DNA of 64,000 nucleotides from Saccharomycopsis phalli (Eukaryota; Ascomycota; Saccharomycetes; Ascoideales; Saccharomycopsidaceae), in NCBI GenBank assembly GCA_020342235.1, contig CP073212.1, positions 558,001 through 622,000 on the forward strand. Direction: 5' to 3'. The notes under the pieces are model-generated. The model saw only the letters and a program-made list of their open reading frames with translations, was not told the DNA's origin and made no database searches. Shown in pieces: positions 1 to 11,600 of the stretch. The position numbers and the translations under genes were made by a program. How positions within the stretch are numbered: position 1 is the first letter of the stretch; each line of letters starts with the position of its first letter.

Positions 1-3000
1 TCCGACAACATCAACCCGTCGTCGTTGAAAAGCTTGTCACAGTTGGACATCCACGGGTTCATGGGCTTGATCGAGGTCCAGGACTTGATATTTCTCGTCA
101 CCATCACCTCAAAGTACCAGGTTGCCGCACCATTGGACAAGCAGTCTGTCGATAAGATCTTGAACGTCGAGTTCTTCTGCCTCAATTCCAGCAAGTACGA
201 CGACTGGACGTTGAGCAACAATGCGGAATCGGTGTCGAGCGACGAGTATGCTGCCGACCCACAGCTCGTGTACCACCCATGTAACGATCTCAAGAAGCTC
301 TTGAGCGACGGCTCGTTCTACTACAGCACCAACTCCGACCTCACCAACAACCTCCAGACCCGGGGTATCCACTCCAACTCGCTCAGCCTCGACACATACC
401 AGGAGGACTACATGTGGAACTTCTTTATGATGCGCGAGATGATCCAGTTCCGCAACAAGGCGTCGGAATCGGCAAAACAGGTCCTCGACGATAACGGGTT
501 CTTGACCACCGTCATCCGCGGGTTTGCCAAGACCATGAGGGCGTCCGTCGGGAGCCACGACGCGTCGTTGTCGCTCATTTCGCGTCAGTCCTGCAAACGG
601 GCCGGCACCAGGTACAATGCCCGAGGAATCGACGACGAGGGCAATGTTGCCAACTTTGTCGAGACCGAAATCATCCTCCACATCTTCGGTAAGATCGTGT
701 GCTCGTTTGTCGAGATCCGAGGCTCCATCCCCGTATTCTGGGAGCAGGACTCGCAGCTCTCACTCTCTACGCCCAAGGTGCAAATCACCCGCTCCAGGGA
801 CGCGACTCAGCCGGTGTTTCTCAAACATTTTCTGGCATTGTTGGACAAGTACCATGTTGTGCACGTGGTGAACCTCTTGTCGCGCAAACCCAACGAAATC
901 GAGCTCTCGCAGCGGTTCAAAGACCACATTGTCGCGTCGCAAAACGACGGCGCAGTGTGCACCCCGGAAAACACGCTCTTGACCGAGTTCGACTTCCACC
1001 AGCACACAAAGGGCGCAAACTACTCCCTGGCAAACCGCATCTTGAACTACATCCACGACTCGGTCGAAAAGTTTGACTACTTCTCCTACAGTTTCGACGA
1101 AAACAAGGTCTTGACCACCCAAGAGGGCGTCTTCCGCACAAACTGCCTCGACTGCCTCGACAGAACTAACTTGACCCAGCAGGTCATTGCCTCCGACATC
1201 TTGAAGCTCATGCTCGTTGACTACAACCTCCATGGCGATCCGCAGCAGACAAACGACCTTCTTCAGACCCACAACACCCTCTGGGCCGATAACGGCGACC
1301 AGATCTCGCAAATGTACACCGGCACAAACGCCTTGAAGTCCTCGTTCCTGCGCTCGGGAAAAATGACCCTCGGCCTTCTTCTCTCCGACGCAACAAAGTC
1401 CGTCACCAGAATGTACCAAAACAACTTTGTCGACAAAAACAAGCAGGTCACCATCGACATGTTGCTCGGACGCACTCCTGGCCAGCAGCCAGTCATCTTG
1501 TACGACCCAGTCAACGAAAACGTCGAGTCCCAGCTCAAGGGCCTCGAATCAAAGTACACCAGCGAGTCAGTAAAGTCCATCTTCTGCGGCACATTCAACC
1601 TAAACGGCAAGACCTTGAACGACTCGCCCAGCTCGAGAATCGACCACGAGTCCTTGCTCCAGTGGCTCATGCCTGATACCAGTAGCTTCTATGGCGATAC
1701 CCCTGACGTGTACATCCTTGGCTTCCAGGAAGTCGTCGAATTGAACGCCTCCAGCATCTTGAACGTCGACTACTCCAAAAGCGCATTTTGGCAAAAGGCC
1801 GTGGGCAGCTTGTTGGACACAATCTCTCCAGACAGCCAGTACACCTTGATTAGAGCAGAGCAAATGGCCTCGTTGCTTCTCCTCTTCTTTGCCAAGTCCT
1901 CCATTAGCGATAAAATCACCCAGGTCGAGGGCTTCACCAAGAAAACCGGTCTTGGTGGCATAACCGGTAACAAGGGAGCAATTGCCATCCGGTTCAATAT
2001 CGGGGCAACAAGCTACTGTGCCATTAACAGCCATCTCGCATCGGGCCAGCAAGCAGTGGCAGAACGTAACAACGACTATTCCGGCATATCCAGCAGCATC
2101 TACTTTTCGCGCGGTGGTAAAGTGTTCAACCACAACAACATCATCTGGCTTGGGGACTTGAACTACCGCGTAAATCTCCCAAATGATGACGTCCGCGCAG
2201 CAGTATCATCCGAGAATTACAACTTGCTTCTTGCAAACGACCAGTTGCTCTCAGAAATCCAGAACAAGAACGCATTCCACAACTTTGAGGAGAAGGAAAT
2301 CGCGTTTGCGCCAACTTACAAGTTCGACAACGGTACCGACAACTATGACACGTCAGAGAAACAAAGATCGCCTTCTTGGACCGACAGAATCCTCTACAAG
2401 GGAAGCCTCAACCCGCTTGCCTATGACTCTGCCGCCTCGGTGAAATTCTCAGACCACAAACCGGTTTACTGTTTGTTTGAGTCCAACGTCAAGTTTGTCA
2501 ATGAGAAGCTCAAGACGCAAATGTATGATGATTTGTACAAGAACTTCAAGGACAGTCTTAGCATCAGCCAGTCAAATTACTCGTTGCTCGACATCATCAA
2601 CGACAGAAGTATGTCCAGCAGTCCCCGGCCATTACCTAAACGGTCTCATACCATATCTGAATCAAATACCACCGGAAACCTCTTGGACTTTGATGCTTCC
2701 TCCTCGACAACAAATACCGCACCAAACAGCAATGTGAAAAAGTCAGAAGCTCCCCCACCACCAACTCCTAGACGGTCAGTAACAACTGTGTCACCAGTTG
2801 CTCCTCCGCCGGTTCCTTCCCTGAGAAAAGCCAATCTCTCGTCAACCATTGCCGACAAACCTGCCTCCTCAACTCCTCCTCCCGGCTTCTCGCAGATGAT
2901 TCTTCAGCCAAAGGTCAATGCCACTCCTTCTCCATCACCAACACCTCAACCGAAGACTCTAGCATCTATGGCCCAGGCCCTTGAGCTTCAAAAATTGTCG

Positions 3001-3264
3001 GCATCATCTTCAGCAAACAGTTCTACGGTTTCAGTAAACAAGATTGTTTCGCCAACACCTACACCTGCAAATGGTGGACTCCCTCCTGGATTCCTGTCGA
3101 TTCTTGTTGCTTCAAAGAAGAACTCCTCGTCTTCTCTGTTACCTAGTCAGGAGGTAGACACCCCTAAAAAGAAGGGTCCACCACCGCTTGTACCAAAGAA
3201 ACCGCAAAATATCCATGCTGCTAAATCACCTACTTCAGAGACTATGCCAAAGGATGCTGAGTAA
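1..3264 (+). CDS. INP52: Synaptojanin-type phosphoinositide phosphatase, 5' end cut by window edge
   Basis: This is a two-phosphatase enzyme that strips phosphates from phosphoinositides, chiefly PI(4,5)P2, at the plasma membrane and on endocytic vesicles. The reading frame is open from base 1, so the true start lies outside; no ATG in view is a convincing start. An N-terminal Sac1 domain carries the catalytic signature NCLDCLDRTN (about 1141-1170), which has the full C-x5-R core, so the Sac domain looks active, unlike that of S. cerevisiae Inp51. A 5-phosphatase domain follows (about 1570-2500) with GFQEVVEL, WLGDLNYRVN, PSWTDRILYKG and FSDHKPVY. The tail (about 2600-3264) is Pro/Ser-rich with PPPP and PKKP motifs, as expected for SH3 binding. 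INP52 versus INP53 cannot be settled here. CTG codons at 1348 and 3094 look like serine sites. Confidence 0.9.
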   Translation, partial: SDNINPSSLKSLSQLDIHGFMGLIEVQDLIFLVTITSKYQVAAPLDKQSVDKILNVEFFCLNSSKYDDWTLSNNAESVSSDEYAADPQLVYHPCNDLKKLLSDGSFYYSTNSDLTNNLQTRGIHSNSLSLDTYQEDYMWNFFMMREMIQFRNKASESAKQVLDDNGFLTTVIRGFAKTMRASVGSHDASLSLISRQSCKRAGTRYNARGIDDEGNVANFVETEIILHIFGKIVCSFVEIRGSIPVFWEQDSQLSLSTPKVQITRSRDATQPVFLKHFLALLDKYHVVHVVNLLSRKPNEIELSQRFKDHIVASQNDGAVCTPENTLLTEFDFHQHTKGANYSLANRILNYIHDSVEKFDYFSYSFDENKVLTTQEGVFRTNCLDCLDRTNLTQQVIASDILKLMLVDYNLHGDPQQTNDLLQTHNTLWADNGDQISQMYTGTNALKSSFLRSGKMTLGLLLSDATKSVTRMYQNNFVDKNKQVTIDMLLGRTPGQQPVILYDPVNENVESQLKGLESKYTSESVKSIFCGTFNLNGKTLNDSPSSRIDHESLLQWLMPDTSSFYGDTPDVYILGFQEVVELNASSILNVDYSKSAFWQKAVGSLLDTISPDSQYTLIRAEQMASLLLLFFAKSSISDKITQVEGFTKKTGLGGITGNKGAIAIRFNIGATSYCAINSHLASGQQAVAERNNDYSGISSSIYFSRGGKVFNHNNIIWLGDLNYRVNLPNDDVRAAVSSENYNLLLANDQLLSEIQNKNAFHNFEEKEIAFAPTYKFDNGTDNYDTSEKQRSPSWTDRILYKGSLNPLAYDSAASVKFSDHKPVYCLFESNVKFVNEKLKTQMYDDLYKNFKDSLSISQSNYSLLDIINDRSMSSSPRPLPKRSHTISESNTTGNLLDFDASSSTTNTAPNSNVKKSEAPPPPTPRRSVTTVSPVAPPPVPSLRKANLSSTIADKPASSTPPPGFSQMILQPKVNATPSPSPTPQPKTLASMAQALELQKLSASSSANSSTVSVNKIVSPTPTPANGGLPPGFLSILVASKKNSSSSLLPSQEVDTPKKKGPPPLVPKKPQNIHAAKSPTSETMPKDAE

Positions 3265-3863
3265 TATGGACAGAGCCGGCCTTATAGGAGTTGCTTTGGT
3301 AAATGAATCGATTACAGTTTACAACATTCACTGCTTAACAAGGTACATGGACTCTTTTAGATGTATTATTATTTGGTAGAAATACACGTTAAAAATTTCT
3401 CGTAACTCTGCTGGCCTGTTATGCTTACTTAATATTGCTATAGATTCTGGATTTGACAAGATAGGAAGATAAGTGCTTTGTATAAATTCCAAGTGAGACA
3501 TGTATTAAACTAGGCTGCAAAGATCTCTTATTTAATCTGTTTAGAATTTCACAATGATTACTTTGTGTAATTAGGCCATCTATAGTAATATTTTTCAATT
3601 TTATCAAAGAACGTCCCAGATTCAACTCTGAAATTAACACCAGATGCTATTTCAATTTAATGGTTACACCAATAAAAAAACCATCTAACTTTGCCTGATT
3701 ACATTATCAAAAATAATCATTTTATAACAATCTATTTCACCAGTAAAAAATTCAAGTCTATCAAATCAACTTCCCCATTTCCCAGAATAAGCAAGTATTA
3801 TATAAATAATAAAAAGCATTACTCGATAATAATATTCTAGCTGCCCATGACGAAATATACCCA
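3265..3863. other. Convergent spacer between INP52-like gene and SCC2
   Basis: An AT-rich spacer of 599 bp between two convergent genes. It should hold both 3' untranslated regions. Short A/T runs are present, but I see no array, RNA gene or credible ORF. Confidence 0.6.
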
Positions 3864-6800
3864 TTACCACTTGGAAACCTCTCCATCCAGACCATCAACA
3901 TCCAGATCAGTGCCCAGATCTTCAATAAGCTCTTGTATGTCAGACTCAGACTCAGATTCAGATTCAGATTCTCCACGGTACTCAAGGTTTCTATTAAGCG
4001 GAGCGCTAGTAATCATCTCAGAAAACCTACGAGAAATTTGCCTCATATCTGCCGTGGACTTTAGAGGCTCAAATGTTATGTCAATGTCCCTTTTTTTAAT
4101 ACATGACACTTTTAATTCCTTGTCCACTCTCATTGGGTTAAAATTCTGCAACTTCATATCTGGAATTTTATAACAGTAGCTAATATAGTTTCTGAAACGA
4201 AGCAATTCGCTAAATCCATACGAAAGTAACCCAATCTTCTGCCAATCCTGGTTACTTTGTTCAATCAAAAACTGTAAATCGTCACCACAAGAGTCCAACA
4301 CATTGTCTATGCCTTTGCACAATATATAACAATCTTCCAAAGTCGCTAGTTCCACAGATTTGAATCTGCTCACAAAAAAATGTATATACTGGCTATAAGA
4401 CAATGCCGAGTTCACTGTGACTCGGCTAGGATTGATGAAAAATGACTTGCAAAGACTATTGAGAAACTTTCTTCTATCGCTTCTGATACTACTCGAAACC
4501 AGAAAAAAGTCTGCCATTGAGGTCAGACTCGGGAACTTTAATGTGTATAGCGTGGCTTTGCGTAGTCCCTGAATCATCTTTCCAATAATAAGCGACTCGT
4601 GCTTATTATAAAGCTCCATGTGAAGATCCAAGGCCATATTGGCAATGTACAGATCAGGACTAAACTCTAGGGCAATAATTGTGGCAACACAAAGCTGCGG
4701 ATTAACAAATCCATGCTTTATAGCAGCATCCAAGAACTGGAGCATGATAATGGAATTTTCCAGTTCGAGCGATTGCTTAAGAACATACCCAATGTACTTT
4801 TGGACCAACGATGCCCTGATACTATCGTACTCCTTTGAGTTTATCCTATTGATATTAATATTGTCCGAAATTTGGTCCACTGCTTGAAGAAATTCAGTAA
4901 TCCCTTGGATTATAATTTCTTTAATTTGAAGCTCTGAAGACTCAAACAGTTTGTCCAAAAGTTGTGCAACGGTGTTTGAAAAAAATAACGTTGGATGAGT
5001 AATGCAAATGCTAATTAAATTTTTCATTGCTATAGCATGTAATTTACCCACTGATTTATTACAGTGTAGTAAAATATGCTTGGTTAGTAATGATGTCACG
5101 GTTTCATTTTCCTTTAATCCTAAGTTTGCAAAGAGATTTCTGTGCGATTCAAAATTGCAGTACTTGCCAAAATATCCAACAAGGTACAATAATCTAGGAA
5201 ATTTCAAAGACTTGTCGTCCACAGACTGTAAATAATTTAATGTGGATCTGCAAGCGTTAGCTAATTTGGTGGTGTCATTTAGTTTTTGCGAGATAATCCA
5301 AAGGCATGATACTGCTTGGTTCAATTCAGGAACATTAAACTTTGACAATTGCACAAGGATTGATTTTTCAATGGAGCTCAAAAAATCGGGTCGTAAAGTG
5401 ATCATTTGAGGGAACGAGTAGCGGATGATTTTCAATACATAATAGCATGACTTCTCATCTACTATATAAGTAGACAATGCTATTAACTGATCCTGGGTAA
5501 TAAAAGACCCATTGGACTTGATAAGAATAGATAATACCTCAAAATATTTGTCTATGTTGACCTGGTGTTCAACGACCAAATCAATCAACTGCTCAACATA
5601 CTCACGACATATCAATTCCAACAGCTGTGAATCTATTCCCAATGCAGCAAGCCGTTTCTTATGAGCTCTTGGTTGGTACTTCTTTCGGTTAATGTATTTA
5701 TCAATGAATTCCTCAAACAAAACGACATTATTATGATGCTTTTTCATTAGAATTACAATAATGTCAACCCGTTCAATAACCACCTGCTTATTATATCTGG
5801 CCAATTGCTTCCCAAACCATATTTCCACCAAATTTTTTGCTGCCAAATCCGTAACGAGGTTTTCTTCGTGATGCAATGTCTGTAATAAATTCTCAAGTAA
5901 CAAGACCTTTAAGGATACATTGCTAGTCTTTAAATATACCTTTCCAATAAATTTCAACACTCTTCGCTGAACTATTGAGGATGGGTCTTTGATTCTTGTT
6001 ATTAATCGAAAATAAAAGTCTTCAACAGTGTCAATATACTGACTAAGGATTTCCACCACTGCGTCTCGGACCAAAGAGGAGTTATCAAGCAACCTATCCA
6101 ACAATACACGTTTGATTTTCACGTTTTTCAAGATGCTTGGCTGGCTTTCTATGATAAGCGAGAGATTTTTGATAGATTTTGTTCTAGTTTTGATGCGCGT
6201 ATGATTCAAAGATTTGATTATTAATTCAAGAAAATGGTCATAACTGTTCATCAATGATTGGCTGTTTAGCACTTGCAAGTAATTTTTTTCGCTGATTTCA
6301 TGCTTGACTTCAAACTTCAGTTCGCCAATGTTGTTCAAATACTTTTTATACAAATCAATCAAAGCCCTAAAGTTTTCTTTAGTACTTGAGTTTTCAATCA
6401 TTCTAGCCTTGATAAATGGAACAATCTCTTCGTCAAACGACTGCTCAGGTAGATCTGCAGTCTCCTGACTAAGAAACTCTGCTCGCTGAATTCGAAGGAA
6501 AATAAGCCATTTGAACAAAAGAAACTTCCAGCTTGAATTAAACTGGCTGTTCTTGACTGCCAACTCTTGGAGATATCGGATAGTCAGTTCATAATTGTGT
6601 GTTAATACGTGCAAATCTTCAACGGTCATATAGATGTTAGGTACCACTGATTTGCTGCGCAACAGAATGATTTTTCTGCCAATCAATCCACAAATCTCCA
6701 AGGACGTATTTTCCACCAGTGAAGAATACTTACCAGAATTGAAGACGTATAAAAGGGTATTGAACAAGGATACGAGTAAGGTTTCGGCGGCTGGCCATTC

Positions 6801-8576
6801 TGGAAACTCCAAGAGAACTAGCAAGTCCTCAACAAAGTCCTGCAACAACATCTTGTTTCCAATTTTATCAATTAGATATGTGATAATCGTCCCGCAAGTA
6901 TCTTCTAAAGAATGTTGTTTTTCGTCGACCGACAGTTCAAATGCCTGAATGGCTTTGTATAGGAGAGGCTCCTGGCTTGCATTCAATTTGACCTTTCCTG
7001 ACTTTGGATCATTAATGAAGTTGCTAGTATGAAAAGTTGAAGGATATGACTTCTTGAACCGGTATGATTTCCAGATGGGAATGGCAAACGAAATGTCCAA
7101 TACGTTATAGCTTTGTATTAGTCGAAGTAATAATATGGTGAATAGTTGTACGTTGATTCCCCTGTGATTGGTATAAAGGCTGATGTTTCGAATCTCGTAC
7201 TTGTTGAGGATTTCATTGAGAATGAAAATCTTCTGGCTGTTGTATTTTTCGAAAATTGCAATTAACATGTTGATTGCTGCGTTCTTTACCAACAGATTTG
7301 CGCTGGAGAATATTAGGCCCAAGGCCAAATATTCAAGCTTTATAATTTGGTACTCGCTAAAGCTGATGGACTTTTGGATGCAGTTGGTTAGTTTTGTGAA
7401 AATTACAAGAAGCAAGGAGCAATCTGTCGAATCCATGCTAGATACAAGCTCGATGATTGGGGTAATGTAGCGATCAGAGTAAATGATGTGTTCATTTCTG
7501 CCGGCCATGATTATCAGCAAGATCACACTGCAGCATGTTAGTGCCAAATTGAGTAATTGTGGGCATGTTCTTGTAGATTTCAACCAATGGTTGATGGTTG
7601 GTATGAGCATTTCTTCAATGGTGGAAAGGTACTCTGCAGGAAATGTTTCGCCCAATGAGGCTTCAGCTGTACCAAAGATACGTTCTAGACATTCTTCGAT
7701 TCTTAGCAAAACAGGGGCCTTTATTACTTTGATCTGGGTTGGTTTGATTGGGTCACCATAGTCAACAGTGATGGACTCTTGATGGTTATCGCGAACAAGA
7801 TCGACTAGGCTGGTTAATTTTTTGTACGACTGTTGTTGTAATTGCTTAACGTCTGCATAAACTTCATTGACGATTTCGCCGCTTTCCTCTTCTATTTCAT
7901 GATGCCTTCGTTTCCGAGTAGCTTCCTCCAGGGTGAAAGTGGACATGATATCGACGGAAGTAAACTTGCCAATTCCGGAGGTGATGGTGTCGAATATTTC
8001 TTGTGAAATGTAGTTAAGATGGGAGTTGAGCGGTTCCTGATTTTCCTGTTGCTTCAGACTTTCCTGTTGCTTCAGACTTTCCTGTTGCTTCAGACTTTCC
8101 TGTTGCTTCAGACTTTCCTGTTGCTTCAGACTTTCCTGTTGCTTCAGACTTTCCTGTTGCTCCAACTTCCCTTGATTATCTTTCTTCAACTTCTCTTGAT
8201 TCTCATGTTCCCGTTCAGTAATAAACCCCTGCTTGAAATGAAGGTCCAGAAACCTTATACTATCATCATCCATCACCAATTCCTTCATATACTGCACCAA
8301 TGGCACCAAAGAAGGGTCCTTTTCCTCCAAACTCTGCCTGATCTCACCTACCCTAGTATCCAAAGACTCATTTTGCAGAAGAGAAAGCTTATACAGACCA
8401 GCCAAATTGCTAATATCCTGAACCGGTATTAGATACTTCAAGGGAGTAGCGCCAAGTACCTGCTCAATATTCGCCCCCACATGTGTTTTTTTATCCATGT
8501 ATTTTCCTAGTGTCTGCCAAACACCGTACAACGCCTTATCGGGCTTGCTGACCGGGTAACGCAGATCAAGTGCCAA
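3864..8576 (-). CDS. SCC2: Cohesin-loading factor Scc2/Nipped-B family
   Basis: A 1570-residue HEAT-repeat protein, close to the size of S. cerevisiae Scc2, which with Scc4 loads cohesin onto chromosomes. The centre and C-terminal half are helical repeats of Scc2 type, for example LLEFPEWPAAETLL, LLDRLLDNSSLVRDAV and the late IKHGFVNPQLCVATIIALE block typical of the Nipped-B C-terminal domain. Residues about 137-178 are a tandem hexapeptide (KQQESL as printed) encoded by an 18-bp repeat; its 'L' is a CTG codon and probably Ser. The C-terminus is acidic, with an SE-dipeptide run. The first ATG is used; a second lies at residue 27. The start is 29 bp from the divergent VHC1 start. Recognition rests on overall pattern, not on one motif. 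Confidence 0.8.
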   Translation of the reverse strand: MALDLRYPVSKPDKALYGVWQTLGKYMDKKTHVGANIEQVLGATPLKYLIPVQDISNLAGLYKLSLLQNESLDTRVGEIRQSLEEKDPSLVPLVQYMKELVMDDDSIRFLDLHFKQGFITEREHENQEKLKKDNQGKLEQQESLKQQESLKQQESLKQQESLKQQESLKQQESLKQQENQEPLNSHLNYISQEIFDTITSGIGKFTSVDIMSTFTLEEATRKRRHHEIEEESGEIVNEVYADVKQLQQQSYKKLTSLVDLVRDNHQESITVDYGDPIKPTQIKVIKAPVLLRIEECLERIFGTAEASLGETFPAEYLSTIEEMLIPTINHWLKSTRTCPQLLNLALTCCSVILLIIMAGRNEHIIYSDRYITPIIELVSSMDSTDCSLLLVIFTKLTNCIQKSISFSEYQIIKLEYLALGLIFSSANLLVKNAAINMLIAIFEKYNSQKIFILNEILNKYEIRNISLYTNHRGINVQLFTILLLRLIQSYNVLDISFAIPIWKSYRFKKSYPSTFHTSNFINDPKSGKVKLNASQEPLLYKAIQAFELSVDEKQHSLEDTCGTIITYLIDKIGNKMLLQDFVEDLLVLLEFPEWPAAETLLVSLFNTLLYVFNSGKYSSLVENTSLEICGLIGRKIILLRSKSVVPNIYMTVEDLHVLTHNYELTIRYLQELAVKNSQFNSSWKFLLFKWLIFLRIQRAEFLSQETADLPEQSFDEEIVPFIKARMIENSSTKENFRALIDLYKKYLNNIGELKFEVKHEISEKNYLQVLNSQSLMNSYDHFLELIIKSLNHTRIKTRTKSIKNLSLIIESQPSILKNVKIKRVLLDRLLDNSSLVRDAVVEILSQYIDTVEDFYFRLITRIKDPSSIVQRRVLKFIGKVYLKTSNVSLKVLLLENLLQTLHHEENLVTDLAAKNLVEIWFGKQLARYNKQVVIERVDIIVILMKKHHNNVVLFEEFIDKYINRKKYQPRAHKKRLAALGIDSQLLELICREYVEQLIDLVVEHQVNIDKYFEVLSILIKSNGSFITQDQLIALSTYIVDEKSCYYVLKIIRYSFPQMITLRPDFLSSIEKSILVQLSKFNVPELNQAVSCLWIISQKLNDTTKLANACRSTLNYLQSVDDKSLKFPRLLYLVGYFGKYCNFESHRNLFANLGLKENETVTSLLTKHILLHCNKSVGKLHAIAMKNLISICITHPTLFFSNTVAQLLDKLFESSELQIKEIIIQGITEFLQAVDQISDNININRINSKEYDSIRASLVQKYIGYVLKQSLELENSIIMLQFLDAAIKHGFVNPQLCVATIIALEFSPDLYIANMALDLHMELYNKHESLIIGKMIQGLRKATLYTLKFPSLTSMADFFLVSSSIRSDRRKFLNSLCKSFFINPSRVTVNSALSYSQYIHFFVSRFKSVELATLEDCYILCKGIDNVLDSCGDDLQFLIEQSNQDWQKIGLLSYGFSELLRFRNYISYCYKIPDMKLQNFNPMRVDKELKVSCIKKRDIDITFEPLKSTADMRQISRRFSEMITSAPLNRNLEYRGESESESESESDIQELIEDLGTDLDVDGLDGEVSKW
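8038..8164 (-). repeat. 18-bp coding minisatellite in SCC2
   Basis: About seven near-perfect head-to-tail copies of an 18-bp unit, encoding Gln/Glu/Ser/Lys-rich hexapeptides near the N-terminus of SCC2. Each unit has one CTG codon. The copies are almost identical at the DNA level, so the array is young or homogenised and is likely to vary in length between strains. Confidence 0.92.
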
Positions 8577-8605
8577 ATCCGCATCTCGATTTCAGCTGGT
8601 AATCC

Positions 8606-11600
8606 ATGGCCAATGAGGGGACAAAACTTAGCAATGGGACCGTGAACTACGGGTCTGTTCAGCGGACGGTCACCGAGAAGATCTTCCAGCAGGATCTGAA
8701 GGTCCAGGAGAAGCGCAGTGCTGAGAATGGGTCGAAACTAGGCACCTATGAAGGAGTGTTCCTTCCTACTGCGCTAAACGTGCTCTCGATCTTGATGTTC
8801 TTGCGGTTCGGCTTGATTCTTGGCCAGTTGGGTATAATCGGTGCGCTAGTCACCTTGGTTTTGTGCTACAGCATCAACTTATTGACCACGTTGTCGGTTT
8901 CCGCGATTGCTACTAATGGTGTGGTGAGAACCGGTGGGGCATACTACATGATCTCGCGGTCGCTTGGTCCCGAGTTTGGTGGGTCGATTGGCCTAATTTT
9001 TTATTTTGGCCAGGTATTGAACTCGGCTCTCAATGTTGTCGGTCTTATTGAGCCCTTGGTTAACAATTTTGGCCAGTCGAGTGGGACAATTGCCTGCTGG
9101 TTTCCTGAGGGATACTTCTGGAGCATCTTGTATTCTACAGTGATACTTTGTTTATGTGTGACCGTCAGTCTCATTGGTGCCGATATGGTGTCCAAGGCAG
9201 CCATGTTGCTTTTTTGCATTCTCATGACTTCGATCGCGTCGATTCCCGTATCAGCTCTAGTGGTCAAGCCGTTTGGCATTCCAGCGATGGATTCCTTCTA
9301 CTCAGGAATCTCGTGGAACACATTTGTGGGAAACTTGCTCCCCCATTTTACAAAACACGCTGCCGGGTCGCAAATCCATTCCAAGGAAACTTTTGCCGAC
9401 ATGTTTGGCATCTTCTTCCCAGCAACAGCAGGAATTCTAGCGGGTGCCAGCATGTCCGGGTCGCTTAAAAACCCATCTGCTAGCATCCCCAGAGGAACAC
9501 TCTGGGGCTTGTTGGTAACGTTTTGCAGCTATGCAATCGTGATCATCTCCATGGGGGCTTCAGTGCCGCGTGATTTGCTCTATAAAGATGTGCTGGTGGT
9601 TCAGTCTGTCAGCATGTTTGAAGTCATAATCATCTTGGGAGAAGTGTCCACTGCATTGTTTTCCGTGATTATGGGCGTGGTTGGTGCCGCAGAAATCCTT
9701 GCGGCAATATCAAAAGACTCGATTATTCCTGGCCTTGCGTGGTGCAACGACTCGAAACGCGCCATATTGTTCTCGTGGCTTCTTATCCAGGGGTTTTTGT
9801 TCTCCAACATCAACCAAATTGCTACTTTGATCACCATGGCGTTCCTCATGACATTCATTGTCATCAATGTCGCATGCCTCTTGTTGGAAATTTCCGCTGC
9901 GCCAAACTTCAGACCGTCGTTTGCCTATTTCACTCGAACCACGGCTCTTTCCGGCGTCGTTTGCTGCTTCATTGCCATGTTCATCGTCGACGGCTTATCA
10001 GCATCGATGCTGATCTTCTGTCTCCTCTTTTTAATCATATTCATCCACTATGTGTGTCCTCCAAAACCCTGGGGCGATGTCTCGCAAACACTCATTTACC
10101 ACCAGGTGCGAAAGTATCTTTTCAAATTGCGCCAGGACAACATAAAGTACTGGCGACCACAAATATTGCTACTTGTCGACAATCCTCGGACCTGCTGGAA
10201 CCTCATGCAGTTTTGCAACCACTTGAAAAAAGGAGGCCTATACATCTTGGGCCATGTGATTGTCAACACCAGCAACTTTGAAGACAATTTCGACGGATAT
10301 GTCAAGGAAAAGACCGCATGGGTGAAACTTCGTGATATGCTATCGCTAAAGGCATTTGTCCAGTTCTCTGTCTCTACTTCTCTTCCGTCGGGAGTCCGCA
10401 ACATTTTCCTTGGCTCGGGATTGGGAAGCATGAAACCAAACATTATTGTCATGGGATTCTTGGACTTGAGTAACCAGGCGATGTTTGAAACTAGTCGGAA
10501 AAGCGTCGAAAGGTTTAAAACGGCTTATTCCTCTCAAGTGATTTCTGGAAATCTTCCCACCGATGCATGCAAGCAAGAGAAGCGAATCAAAATCACCGAG
10601 TGGGTTCAAAGTATCGAGGAGTTGCTTCTTATGAATGCCAATGTTGCTGTTGCAAAAGGATTTCCTCGGCTCGACATTCCTCTCAAGACGGTGCTGGAAT
10701 TGGACTATCATGATAAGCAAGTCATTGATTTGTACCCGATCCAGATGTCTGCTGAAATAGCAGACAAGTCTGGAAAGACTATTTTGAGCACGAATTTTGA
10801 TACTTATACATTGATTCTTCAACTCGGCGCGATCTTGACCACGGTTCCGCAATGGAAAAAGACCCATAGGCTTCGCATTATTGTGTTTGTGGAAGAGGAA
10901 AGAGATGTTGATGAGGAACGAGGAAGGGTCGATAGTTTGATTGGGGTTCTTCGTATCAATGCCGAAGTCATTGTAAAGGCGTTTAATTCTGGTGAGTTTG
11001 GGTTCTACAATTACATTGTCAAAAACCAGTGCTTGGACAAGAAAGTCGCAAAGAAGGTCAATAAAGTGTTGCACAACAGTGACTGGTGGCGTGAAATCAC
11101 TAGTCTTCGGTCAACACGGGAAGGCGGTAGTATTATGGTCGATAGTCCGGTAGCTTTGGACAACAGTCTTGACGGGAAAAACATTACCTTGTCGCGGTTG
11201 CAACGGCTTGGAGTGAAGTTGAACATGCGGACTAATCGGTTATTGCACAGTCATATTAACAACAACAGCCCGCTTGATAGTTCTGACTCAGAAGCTGATG
11301 ATGAAATTGACTCAGATGGGTATGATAGTGACCCTGGAGCGAAGCTCAGGACTGGTGGTATTACTACGGATAAAAGACACCGCCGAAGTACGTTTTCCAA
11401 TATGAATAGAGTGAGCCGAACCGAGTTCACGCGCGATACACATGGAACCTTGAGGTCACCAGTTTTTGAAAAGATGCCGAAAATAAATGTGGATGACATG
11501 TCGGATGCCAATCAATTGAAACGCCCGGCAATTTCTCGTCAGAGCAGCATTCATTCGTACACCAGTTTGCGGAACCAAGCCAAGCCGAATTTTTCATCAC

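Noticed and set aside
25-27. TTG at 25 as the start of the phosphatase
   Set aside because: The frame is open to base 1 and the Sac domain is already under way, so the gene simply continues beyond the left edge.
109-1419. Long antisense ORFs in the phosphatase gene, and similar ones in BST1, VHC1 and KIC1
   Set aside because: They mirror real conserved genes in GC-richer, codon-biased DNA and show no family features.
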